This document shows, one piece after another, positions 1-5,164 of a DNA stretch of 8,786 nucleotides (position 1 is the stretch's first letter; every line of letters starts with the position of its first letter). This stretch comes from an uncultured Eubacteriales bacterium (lineage in GTDB: Bacteria > Bacillota > Clostridia > Lachnospirales > Lachnospiraceae). The notes below the pieces were generated by a model. That model had not been told where the DNA came from, ran no database searches, and saw only the letters and a list, made by a program, of their open reading frames with translations. The stretch is from NCBI GenBank assembly GCA_900545455.1, contig UQZF01000118.1, positions 1-8,786 of the forward strand, read 5' to 3'. The translations under genes and the position numbers were made by a program.

Positions 1-691
1 CCATAATTCCCGCGTTGGTTCCGAGATTGCTCGTGAACACAATGTTGAGCTTGTCAAAATCCTTCCCGAACCAGTTGGCAATCTCGCTCTGCACGTTCGC
101 GCGCTCGGGCAGGATGAGTGGCAGCCCTATGAGGTCTTTTTTCGTTATGACCTCCTTTTGAGCAAGCTCGTCATCGGGCTTCATTCCGACAACCCAGTGG
201 TCGCTCCCCTGCACCCTGATATAGTCGAGCCCCGCCGTGTTCACGGGCTCCAAAAACAATCCGATGTCGACAAGTCCCTTGTTCATCATTTCGGATATTT
301 TGTCGGCTGTTCCCGTGTGTATCGCAAACTGAACCAACGAATATTTTTCTTTAAAGCTCTTGCATATCCTTGCGAGCTCCTCAACCGCCATAAATTCGCC
401 ACAGCCTATCGAGATTCTTCCCTCGACCGACTCGCTTCCGCCCTTAAACTCACTCACAAGCTTCTCCTCAAGGTCGACCATTTCAAGCGCACGCCTTTTT
501 AACAGCAGTCCGTCATTCGTGAGCGTGATGCTGTGCCCGCCACGGTTGAACAGCTTGACGCCAAGCTCGTCCTCGAGCGCCGCAAGCTGTCTTGACAGCG
601 TCGGCTGTGTGATATTTAGCTGCCCTGCCGCCTTTGTAAAGCTCTGCTCCCTAGCCACCGTGAGAAAGTAACGCAGTACTCTCAAATCCAT
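1..691 (-). CDS. LysR-type transcriptional regulator (C-terminus beyond window)
   Basis: I translated this open frame by hand from the ATG at 691 to the left edge: 230 residues with no stop. Residues 1-60 form a typical LysR winged helix-turn-helix, beginning MDLRVLRYFLTVAREQSF, with the recognition region NITQPTLSRQLAALEDELG at about 26-44. A linker helix follows (about 65-90), then the start of the periplasmic-binding-like effector domain (GRISIGCGEF at 91, VDIGLFLEP at 141). Family members are about 290-310 residues, so roughly 60-80 residues lie outside the window. A good Shine-Dalgarno (AGGGGG) precedes the ATG. The gene lies downstream of, and in the same direction as, the flavodoxin/CMD-cupin pair, separated by a strong terminator. 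It may regulate that pair, but LysR genes are more often divergent from their target, so this is inference. The inducer cannot be read from the sequence. Confidence 0.93.
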   Translation of the reverse strand, partial: MDLRVLRYFLTVAREQSFTKAAGQLNITQPTLSRQLAALEDELGVKLFNRGGHSITLTNDGLLLKRRALEMVDLEEKLVSEFKGGSESVEGRISIGCGEFMAVEELARICKSFKEKYSLVQFAIHTGTADKISEMMNKGLVDIGLFLEPVNTAGLDYIRVQGSDHWVVGMKPDDELAQKEVITKKDLIGLPLILPERANVQSEIANWFGKDFDKLNIVFTSNLGTNAGIM

Positions 692-746
692 AATCTACCC
701 CCTTTTCCAAGCGAAATTTCATCACATACAGTCGTTTTCGCCCGCC

Positions 747-758
747 ATAATTAATTAT
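747..758. promoter_or_regulatory. AT-rich perfect palindrome upstream of the LysR gene, possible regulator site
   Basis: ATAATTAATTAT is a perfect 12-bp palindrome about 56 bp upstream of the LysR start codon. A TATAAT-like box lies just beside it on the minus strand (about 762-767). LysR proteins commonly bind AT-rich T-N11-A dyads near their own promoter, so this is a candidate autoregulatory site. Short AT palindromes also arise by chance, so support is weak. Confidence 0.25.
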
Positions 759-772
759 TTATATTATAACAC

Positions 773-802
773 AAAATGAGACCTCCGAAGAAGTCTCATT
801 TT
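773..802 (-). terminator. Rho-independent terminator with UUCG tetraloop
   Basis: Read on the minus strand, the arm AAAATGAGACTTC (802 to 790) pairs with GAGGTCTCATTTT (785 to 773) through 13 bp with one G-U pair, closed by a C(UUCG)G tetraloop. The 3' arm ends in UUUU and continues GUGUUAUAAU. It starts 14 nt after the CMD-cupin stop codon and ends that transcript before the LysR gene. Because the outer stem is A/T, the structure could also work on the plus strand. Confidence 0.88.
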
Positions 803-816
803 ACTCCACTGTACTG

Positions 817-1584
817 TTATTTGAGCTTGCCATACTCCTCATCGGATACAGGCTCGCACCACTCGTTTGAGCCGCCCTCACCCGGAACCTCGACGGCGAG
901 ATGGCTGAACCAACTGTCGGGAGCCGCTCCGTGCCAGTGCTTAACCTCGGCAGGAATGTTGATGCAGTCGCCCGGCTTCATTTCAACAGCCTCCTTGCCC
1001 TCCTCCTGATAGTAGCCGCGTCCTGCTACGCACACAAGAATCTGACCACCGCCGCTCTTCGCGTGATGAATGTGCCAGTTGTTGCGGCATCCCGGCTCAA
1101 AGGTCACGTTGAATATTCCGACCTGACTTGTCGATACGGGTGCAAGATAGCTCTTGCCGGAAAAATACTTTGCAAACGCATCGTTAGGTGCTCCGATAGA
1201 GAATACCATCTCCTTTGCGTGCGCTCTCATAGCCGCGTCCTCATAAGGAAGGTCGCCCTCGCCCGTGCTCCAGACCTCCTTTGCCATGTTGAACACTGCC
1301 CAGCCCTTAGGCCAGCCTGCATAAAAGGCAACGTGTGTGATTATTGCCGCAATTTCCTTCTGTGTTACGCCATGTGCCTTTGCGTTCTGCAGATGGAACT
1401 TGAGTGAGGAATCGGTAACTCCCGAAGCCATAAGTGCAACCACCGTGATTATGCTTCTCGTCTTTACGTCGATGTCCTGATTGTTCCAGTTCTCTCCAAA
1501 GAGAACATCATCATTGAAATGTGCGAACTCGGGAGCGAACTCTCCGAGTGCGTTTCCTCCTGCTGTCTGTACTATCTTTGCCAT
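817..1584 (-). CDS. Carboxymuconolactone decarboxylase family domain fused to a cupin
   Basis: This 255-residue protein has two domains. Residues about 35-105 match the all-helical CMD/AhpD-like family (TRSIITVVALMASG, FHLQNAKAHGVTQKEI, ITHVAFYAGWPKGWAVFN). Residues about 155-235 form a cupin beta-barrel with metal-binding motif 1 around H171-I-H173-H174 and motif 2 with G205, P211, H216 and H218. The CX2C pair used by true AhpD alkylhydroperoxidases is absent, so a peroxidase role by that chemistry is unlikely. The glutamate expected in cupin motif 1 appears replaced by Gln181. Such fusions are usually annotated only as CMD family proteins; the substrate is unknown. An AAGGAG site lies about 10 nt before the ATG. 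The gene follows the flavodoxin by 53 nt and probably shares its transcript, suggesting a redox or detoxification role (inference). Confidence 0.9.
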   Translation of the reverse strand: MAKIVQTAGGNALGEFAPEFAHFNDDVLFGENWNNQDIDVKTRSIITVVALMASGVTDSSLKFHLQNAKAHGVTQKEIAAIITHVAFYAGWPKGWAVFNMAKEVWSTGEGDLPYEDAAMRAHAKEMVFSIGAPNDAFAKYFSGKSYLAPVSTSQVGIFNVTFEPGCRNNWHIHHAKSGGGQILVCVAGRGYYQEEGKEAVEMKPGDCINIPAEVKHWHGAAPDSWFSHLAVEVPGEGGSNEWCEPVSDEEYGKLK

Positions 1585-1637
1585 AATACCTACACTCCTT
1601 TATATTTTTTCACTTAATTTCATACAATATCTGCTGA

Positions 1638-2108
1638 CTATAATTCTTTTACCCAGTTGATTATGTCCTGCTTAGACATTCTGTTAAGAATCCTTCCCTC
1701 AACAATCTCCGCTCCCGGTGCCGATGGCTGTAGCTCGGATACCGTGTTGCCAAAGCCGCTTCCGCCCGATGTCGCGAAAAGAACAATCTTCTTTCCCGAA
1801 AAATCATGCTTCTCGAGAAAGCTGTTGATGATTGTCGGTGCAACATACCACCAGATAGGGAATCCAATGATTATCTCATCGTAGCCGCTTATGTCAATAT
1901 CACTGCCTCCGAGCTCCGGTCTGATTTTTTTATCACTCATCTCGACACTGCTTCGAGACTTCTTATCCATCCAGTTCAAATCTGCCTTGGTGTACAATAC
2001 CTTCGGTGTGATTTCATACAAATCACAGCCTGCTGCCTCCGCCACCATCTCGGCAGCCTTTTTTGTAACTCCGCTCGCGCTGAAATACGCTACCAATTTT
2101 TTACTCAC
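1638..2108 (-). CDS. Flavodoxin family protein (FMN-binding), GTG start
   Basis: This 156-residue protein has the flavodoxin layout. It opens with strand KKLVAYFS, then the FMN-phosphate loop S10-A-S-G-V-T15, then IIIGFPIWWYVAPTIINSFL (about 79-98), where the aromatic residues would flank the isoalloxazine ring. FATSGGSGFGNTVSELQ (about 111-127) is the third flavin-contacting loop. The length fits single-domain short-chain flavodoxins of Firmicutes. I chose the GTG at 2108 because AGGAGG (2117-2122) sits 8 nt upstream and the protein then begins at its first beta strand. The longer frame opening at 2189 would start inside a hairpin at the predicted transcription start and adds 27 unrelated residues. 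It probably transfers electrons or reduces a small substrate in the cytoplasm. It is first in a unit with the CMD-cupin gene. Confidence 0.92.
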   Translation of the reverse strand: MSKKLVAYFSASGVTKKAAEMVAEAAGCDLYEITPKVLYTKADLNWMDKKSRSSVEMSDKKIRPELGGSDIDISGYDEIIIGFPIWWYVAPTIINSFLEKHDFSGKKIVLFATSGGSGFGNTVSELQPSAPGAEIVEGRILNRMSKQDIINWVKEL

Positions 2109-2116
2109 AGCCAACA

Positions 2117-2122
2117 CCTCCT
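2117..2122 (-). promoter_or_regulatory. Ribosome binding site that fixes the flavodoxin GTG start
   Basis: AGGAGG on the minus strand, extended to AGGAGGTG, is 8 nt from the GTG at 2108 and only 2 nt from the in-frame TTG at 2114. This supports GTG 2108 as initiator and argues against the ATG at 2189. Confidence 0.8.
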
Positions 2123-2152
2123 GAAAATATGTGTGTGCTTTCTTAATTATGC

Positions 2153-2188
2153 AAAAATGTGCAGGATACTTTTTCCATACCCTACACA
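2153..2188 (-). promoter_or_regulatory. Hairpin plus U-tract at the start of the flavodoxin leader
   Basis: On the minus strand UGUGUAGGGUAU (2188 to 2177) pairs with GUAUCCUGCACA (2169 to 2158) over 12 contiguous pairs, three of them G-U, around the loop GGAAAAA. Five U residues follow (2157 to 2153). The shape is that of an intrinsic terminator, but the predicted start point of the flavodoxin promoter (about 2185) falls in its 5' arm. It could be the terminator of the upstream deacetylase/C_GCAxxG genes, a 5'-end stabilising hairpin, or a dyad operator overlapping the start point. Confidence 0.55.
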
Positions 2189-2191
2189 TTC

Positions 2192-2219
2192 ATTATAAAG
2201 CCTTATGCAATTATGTCTA
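2192..2219 (-). promoter_or_regulatory. Sigma-A-type promoter for flavodoxin/CMD-cupin
   Basis: On the minus strand TAGACA (2219-2214, 5 of 6 match to TTGACA) is separated by 16 bp from a perfect TATAAT (2197-2192). Predicted start is near 2185, giving a leader of about 77 nt before the GTG at 2108. Its position between the C_GCAxxG gene and the flavodoxin gene makes the flavodoxin pair an independent transcription unit. Confidence 0.75.
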
Positions 2220-2249
2220 ATACTTATATTGTATGTCTTTTTATGCCTT

Positions 2250-2642
2250 TTAGGCATCCTGATTAAGTTCTTTTTCAAGAAGCCCCGCCGCATCCCTCAC
2301 ACAGTCGATGCACTCGCGCTTCACAACGCCGTCCTCGATTCCCTTTAACTCCTTACAGATAACAGTGCCGTTCTGAGCCTTAAAAGACGTGATAATATTT
2401 CTTGCGCTCTTCATCGTTTTCTGCGGATTCTTGTTGATTGCTCCGAGCACATTCACAGCCCCGATAATCGCGCCGCAGGTCGCCTCCATGCTCACACCGA
2501 TTCCGACCGCAAAGCCCTGATTTAAGTTCTTCATTGTCTCCTCGTCAAGTCCCGCGAGGTCGCAGTAGGTACACGCCACCGCCTGCGCGCAATTAAAACC
2601 GCACATCTTTTTCTCCGCCGCTTTTTCAACTCTTGTCTCCAT
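2250..2642 (-). CDS. C_GCAxxG_C_C family cysteine-rich protein
   Basis: This 130-residue protein has eight cysteines (14, 18, 24, 27, 56, 96, 111, 114) in the spacing of the C_GCAxxG_C_C family. It shows the N-terminal CGFNCAQAV, the central ATCGAIIGA (about 54-62) preceded by a glycine-rich segment, and the paired CIDC near the C-terminus. Members are thought to be redox-active or metal-binding; no reaction is established. There is no signal peptide, so it is cytoplasmic. The start at 2642 is favoured by GAGAGGA placed about 6 nt upstream; an ATG further upstream at 2684 would add 14 unlikely residues. The gene follows the deacetylase by 51 nt, probably on the same transcript, and precedes the flavodoxin promoter. 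Its neighbourhood fits a redox theme (inference). Confidence 0.88.
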   Translation of the reverse strand: METRVEKAAEKKMCGFNCAQAVACTYCDLAGLDEETMKNLNQGFAVGIGVSMEATCGAIIGAVNVLGAINKNPQKTMKSARNIITSFKAQNGTVICKELKGIEDGVVKRECIDCVRDAAGLLEKELNQDA

Positions 2643-2693
2643 GTCAATCCTCTCTTCCAATATAATTAATCCGGACATTTTCACCCGTATTTT

Positions 2694-3311
2694 TTAATTC
2701 ACTTCCGAATATATCTTATTCCTCTCAGGTTTTACCCCGCTCTTTTTGAACAAATCGCGTATCGCCACGAACTCGTAGCCCTGCCTTTTAAGCTCGGGAA
2801 TTATCTTCTTAATTGCCTCGACCGTCTGCACATTTCCCTGCATATCGTGCATGAGAATTATAAAACCAGGTCTCGCCTGCTCCAATATCCTCCTCGCGCG
2901 CTCATCCGCCGACACCTCGTCTAACCAGTCCTCACAGCCGCAGCCGCATATAAAGGTGAGGTCGATAAGGTCATACATCCTCTTATCGAGCGCAATGTAC
3001 GGAGGTCTGAAAAACTGAGGTTTGTCGCCCGTTATCTTCTCGATAACATCCGAGGTATAGCTCACCTCGCCGAGAATCTCCTGCTCGCTCAAATCGGGCA
3101 TCGCGCTGTGTGTTCTCGAATGATTCTCGATTGAACATCCCATATCATGGGCGCGCTTTACCAAAGGAGCCGTATCATCGGTGATATTGTTCCCGATAAG
3201 AAAAAAGCTTGCCACAATTTCATTTTCCTCAAGCACATCAAGCACCTTGTCGGTGATGCCCGCCGCAGGACCGTCGTCAAAGGTGAGTGCGGCTAATTTT
3301 TTCTGTTCCAT
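2694..3311 (-). CDS. NodB-type polysaccharide deacetylase, no signal peptide
   Basis: This 205-residue protein carries the carbohydrate esterase family 4 motifs in order: TFDDGP (10-15, catalytic base and metal-binding Asp12/Asp13), NHSRTHS (63-69, metal-binding His64 and His68), FRPPY (101-105), the DW pair at 128-129, and LMHD (153-156, His155). The fold is close to the minimal NodB size. These enzymes remove N- or O-acetyl groups from glycans by metal-dependent hydrolysis. No signal peptide or transmembrane segment is seen, so it would act in the cytoplasm or leave by an unrecognised route. The ATG at 3311 is preferred over the overlapping GTG at 3314 because GGGAGG lies 7 nt from the ATG but only 4 nt from the GTG. 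It is the first gene of the left minus-strand block. I found no confident promoter, only weak TATGAT-like boxes upstream. Confidence 0.92.
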   Translation of the reverse strand: MEQKKLAALTFDDGPAAGITDKVLDVLEENEIVASFFLIGNNITDDTAPLVKRAHDMGCSIENHSRTHSAMPDLSEQEILGEVSYTSDVIEKITGDKPQFFRPPYIALDKRMYDLIDLTFICGCGCEDWLDEVSADERARRILEQARPGFIILMHDMQGNVQTVEAIKKIIPELKRQGYEFVAIRDLFKKSGVKPERNKIYSEVN

Positions 3312-3375
3312 CACATATCCTCCCTCATATTTTTTTGCGCTAAATCATATATCATATACGCTCTATACATTAATG

Positions 3376-3441
3376 TTTTACTTAAAAATGGCTGTAACCG
3401 CCATCCGCAGCTACAGCCATTCTAACATTTTTTAGGTAAAA
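3376..3441. repeat. Interrupted inverted repeat in the divergent intergenic region
   Basis: A perfect 10-bp stem AATGGCTGTA (3387-3396) / TACAGCCATT (3412-3421) has a 15-nt loop. Outside it, TTTTACTTAAAAA (3376-3388) is nearly complementary to TTTTTTAGGTAAAA (3428-3441), with a bulge of several bases between the two stems. On the minus strand the inner stem runs straight into U5 and on the plus strand a T6 run follows shortly, so either direction could terminate. No gene is transcribed into it from either side, which is odd for a terminator. The rest of the 3312-3606 intergenic region holds the plus-strand promoter and AT-rich DNA with no gene I can support. Confidence 0.6.
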
Positions 3442-3498
3442 ATAGAACATATTTCTTCCATTCATTTTATTTTTAATCAATTCTTTATACTTCGCGTA

Positions 3499-3527
3499 TT
3501 GATAAGTAAAACTTATGAATGTATAAT
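3499..3527 (+). promoter_or_regulatory. Sigma-A-type promoter for the plus-strand cassette
   Basis: TTGATA (3499-3504, 5 of 6 match to TTGACA) is followed after exactly 17 bp by TATAAT (3522-3527). The predicted start near 3534 gives a 5' leader of about 73 nt to the ATG at 3607. The -10 box overlaps codons 2-3 of the frame opening at 3519, which argues that 3519 is not a real start. Confidence 0.8.
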
Positions 3528-3606
3528 ATACTCAGCAAAGGATATAGGGCTTGGATGCTCTTATATTTGCCCGATTTGCGAATGTATTCTGAAAGGATGA
3601 TGCAAT

Positions 3607-4226
3607 ATGTTGAAGTATGGAATTTATGCGAAAGCCGTAGAGCTGTTATGCTTCAAGCACGCGCTCGCGAGGCTTTCAGAGCTGCACCCGGAGATGGATA
3701 TGAAGGCTTACAAAAAAGGGTAAAATCCGAATACAAGGCGATGCTTTTAAGAACGCCCGACATCGGCGGAAGCTCTCTGGAAATGAATCTTTATATCGCG
3801 GCGTTTGTATTTTCACTGCACAAGGCTGAGCCGGGCAAAATTACTCCCGATGTTGTGAACGAGATGGTGACAGCCGTGTTTGACTCACCTTTTATGATAA
3901 AAGCCCACAAAAATAAGAAATGCACCCTGTTCACGGACAAGGTTCAGGATAAAAAGGTGCAGGAAAGCATCGCGAGCCAGACCTCAAAATACGAGATGGA
4001 CTGGAAATTCAAATACGAAAAGGGAACTGACGAATTCTACAACACCTACACGGAATGTGGCATCTGCAAGCTCGGCAAGAGAGAGAACTGCTTTGAGTTT
4101 GTCCCATGCCTCTGCAACATGGATGAGCGGAACTACAGGAATGAGGGCGGACAGCTTCACCGCACAAAGACACTTGCTCATGGCGACGAGTGCTGTGACT
4201 TTCATGTCACGAGGATTAAGCGATAG
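3607..4226 (+). CDS. L-2-amino-thiazoline-4-carboxylate (ATC) hydrolase family protein, 1-nt frameshift
   Basis: The gene begins with MLKYGIYAKAVELLCFKH at ATG 3607. That frame stops at TAA 3721-3723 after 38 codons; the homologous continuation (RVKSEYKAMLLRTPDIGG) lies in the -1 frame. The switch maps to A6 at 3712-3717; one extra A would give an uninterrupted 206-residue protein. The C-terminal half has the family hallmarks: ECGICK (150-155), many cysteines (151, 154, 162, 168, 170, 196, 197) and TLAHGDECCDF. Characterised members open the thiazoline ring to N-carbamoyl-cysteine, but most in gut Firmicutes have unknown substrates. AAAGGA lies about 9 nt before the ATG. The open frame from ATG 3519 covers only the -1 frame, and its first 60 or so residues do not look native. 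It may be a pseudogene, a sequencing error, or a slippage-dependent gene. Confidence 0.78.
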
Positions 4227-4238
4227 AAGGAGGAATAT

Positions 4239-4676
4239 ATGCAGATAGAATTATATCCATTAGAGAAAATGGTCATTGACGGAAAAGATATTTATCTTGG
4301 CTGTGACAGACAGACCGTTACAGCCTTGCTTGGCAATGCTGAGGCTGTTCATGAACAATACGGAGGCGAGACACAGCGCCACTACTATCATAATTCGGAA
4401 TTAGCTCTTGATTATGATAAAAATGACAGGCTTGAATTTATTGAATTTCTCGGAGGTCACGACGGAGGCTTAAAGCCATATATTTACGGAGTGTCCGCCT
4501 TTGACACCAAAAGAGATGAGCTTGTAAGAATATTGTCGGAGCACAACGACGGGGATGTTTACGATGGCGAGGAGGATTTCTACAGCTTTCACGGCATAAG
4601 TGTCGGTGTATGGGCTGAAAATGACGATGACGATTATTGGATGACCATAGGTATCGGAGTAAAGGAGTACTATTAA
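4239..4676 (+). CDS. Conserved-looking acidic protein of unknown function (145 aa)
   Basis: I do not assign a function. The protein is strongly acidic, with DGEED (109-113) and an ENDDDDD run (127-132). It starts MQIELYPLEKMVIDG, then has YLGCDRQTVTALLGNAEAV, a GxxxxxVxxLLG pattern also seen in small alpha/beta domains. Two segments, ELALDYDKNDRLEFIEFLGG (54-73) and ISVGVWAEND followed by WMTIGIGVKEYY, look like beta strands. It has no signal peptide or membrane segment. The overall style is that of Firmicutes cytoplasmic orphan or immunity-like proteins, but no toxin gene is nearby and I only note the resemblance. The start is set by AGGAGG 5 nt before the ATG. It sits 12 nt after the ATC-hydrolase stop and 1 nt before the next gene, so the three are co-transcribed. 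Confidence 0.85.
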   Translation: MQIELYPLEKMVIDGKDIYLGCDRQTVTALLGNAEAVHEQYGGETQRHYYHNSELALDYDKNDRLEFIEFLGGHDGGLKPYIYGVSAFDTKRDELVRILSEHNDGDVYDGEEDFYSFHGISVGVWAENDDDDYWMTIGIGVKEYY

Positions 4677-4677
4677 T

Positions 4678-4941
4678 ATGCTTTTAAGACAGCTTGAATA
4701 CCTGCAAGCCGTAGTCGATAACGGCAGCTTCTATCTCGCCGCCGAGCAGTGCCATGTCTCGCAGTCCGCAATCTCCCAGCAGATAAAAAAGCTTGAGGAC
4801 GAGCTTGGCGTTAAGCTCCTAGAGCGTCACAACCGCACTTTTTCGCTCACCCCGGCGGGAGAACATTTTTACAAAAAAAGCCTTGTAATATCAGGAGATA
4901 TAACAAGACTCATAAACGAGACAAAGAAATTTAATCATTGA
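4678..4941 (+). CDS. Truncated LysR-type regulator: DNA-binding domain and linker helix only
   Basis: The 87 residues align to the first part of a LysR regulator: MLLRQLEYLQAVVDNGSF, the helix-turn-helix VSQSAISQQIKKLEDELG (27-44), the wing RTFSLTPAGEHFY (53-65), and the linker helix up to about 83. Then KFNH and a TGA. The effector-binding domain of about 200 residues is missing, and neither the downstream plus-strand frames nor a simple frameshift restores it. The ATG is one nucleotide after the stop of the preceding gene, with AGGAG 10 nt upstream, so translation is probably coupled. Since the end falls at the domain boundary, it may be a functional DNA-binding and dimerising remnant with no ligand control. 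Equally it may be the 5' remnant of a gene cut by a deletion whose right junction lies near 4935. Confidence 0.85.
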   Translation: MLLRQLEYLQAVVDNGSFYLAAEQCHVSQSAISQQIKKLEDELGVKLLERHNRTFSLTPAGEHFYKKSLVISGDITRLINETKKFNH

Positions 4942-4977
4942 CATTTCACTGCTTTCTCTCTGAACGCCTCCGCCGCC

Positions 4978-5055
4978 TTCCCGAACACCGCATATTTTTT
5001 CCACACAAGTATTCATCGCGCTCATGGTTTACAGACCGTCGGTGAAATTCGGGAA
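4978..5055. repeat. Imperfect inverted repeat in the convergent intergenic region
   Basis: TTCCCGAA (4978-4985) pairs with TTCGGGAA (5048-5055) and the adjacent CACCG (4986-4990) with CGGTG (5040-5044), leaving a 3-nt AAA bulge and a 49-nt loop. It lies 17 nt left of the large 5073-5163 hairpin. The whole interval 4942-5164 has no gene I can support; it holds these two structures. Confidence 0.5.
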
Positions 5056-5072
5056 AGCCAAATCGGAAGCAT

Positions 5073-5163
5073 AAAAAAATGGTATGTGAACGTATTTCTA
5101 CATCAGATATGCTCCTTCTCAAACAAACAGGGAGCATATCTGATTTTCACATACCATTTTTTT
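5073..5163. repeat. Very long two-stem hairpin, probable bidirectional terminator or MITE-like element
   Basis: The outer arms AAAAAAATGGTATGTGAA (5073-5090) and TTCACATACCATTTTTTT (5146-5163) are perfectly complementary over 18 bp. T5072/A5164 extends this by one pair. The inner arms ATCAGATATGCTCC (5102-5115) and GGAGCATATCTGAT (5131-5144) pair over 14 bp around a 15-nt loop. An 11-nt bulge (5091-5101) faces a single nucleotide (5145). Either strand would end the stem in U7, so it can terminate both the plus-strand cassette and the minus-strand operon whose last stop codon is at 5165. It is far longer than a normal terminator. The ends carry TA on both sides (5072-5073 and 5163-5164), compatible with a small non-autonomous element using TA target sites, but no element of this type is identified. 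Confidence 0.85.
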
Positions 5164-5164
5164 A

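Noticed and set aside
901..1407. Plus-strand open frame of 168 codons across the CMD-cupin gene
   Set aside because: It is antisense to a well-supported gene, has no ribosome binding site, and encodes no recognisable protein. The same holds for the long plus-strand frames at 7186-7635 and 7672-8121 opposite the SGNH hydrolase.
2109..2189. 27-codon N-terminal extension of the flavodoxin from ATG 2189
   Set aside because: It would begin at the predicted transcription start within a hairpin, lacks a ribosome binding site, and does not resemble flavodoxin. AGGAGG points to GTG 2108.
2243..2257. Small dyad ATGCC/GGCAT at the end of the C_GCAxxG gene
   Set aside because: It has only 5 bp and no U-tract on either strand; it overlaps the stop codon and does not look like a terminator.
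3519..3606. Upstream ATG of the plus-strand ATC-hydrolase reading frame
   Set aside because: The ATG overlaps the -10 box of the promoter at 3499-3527, has no ribosome binding site, and encodes residues unlike the family. The frame from ATG 3607 gives the expected N-terminus.
4949..5030. Possible minus-strand gene remnant
   Set aside because: A frame reading WKKYAVFGKAAEAFREKAVKCQ and an overlapping one starting MSAMNTCVEK look protein-like and could be joined by a one-base change in an A6 run. It is too short, with no ribosome binding site and no known family, so I could not support a gene or pseudogene.
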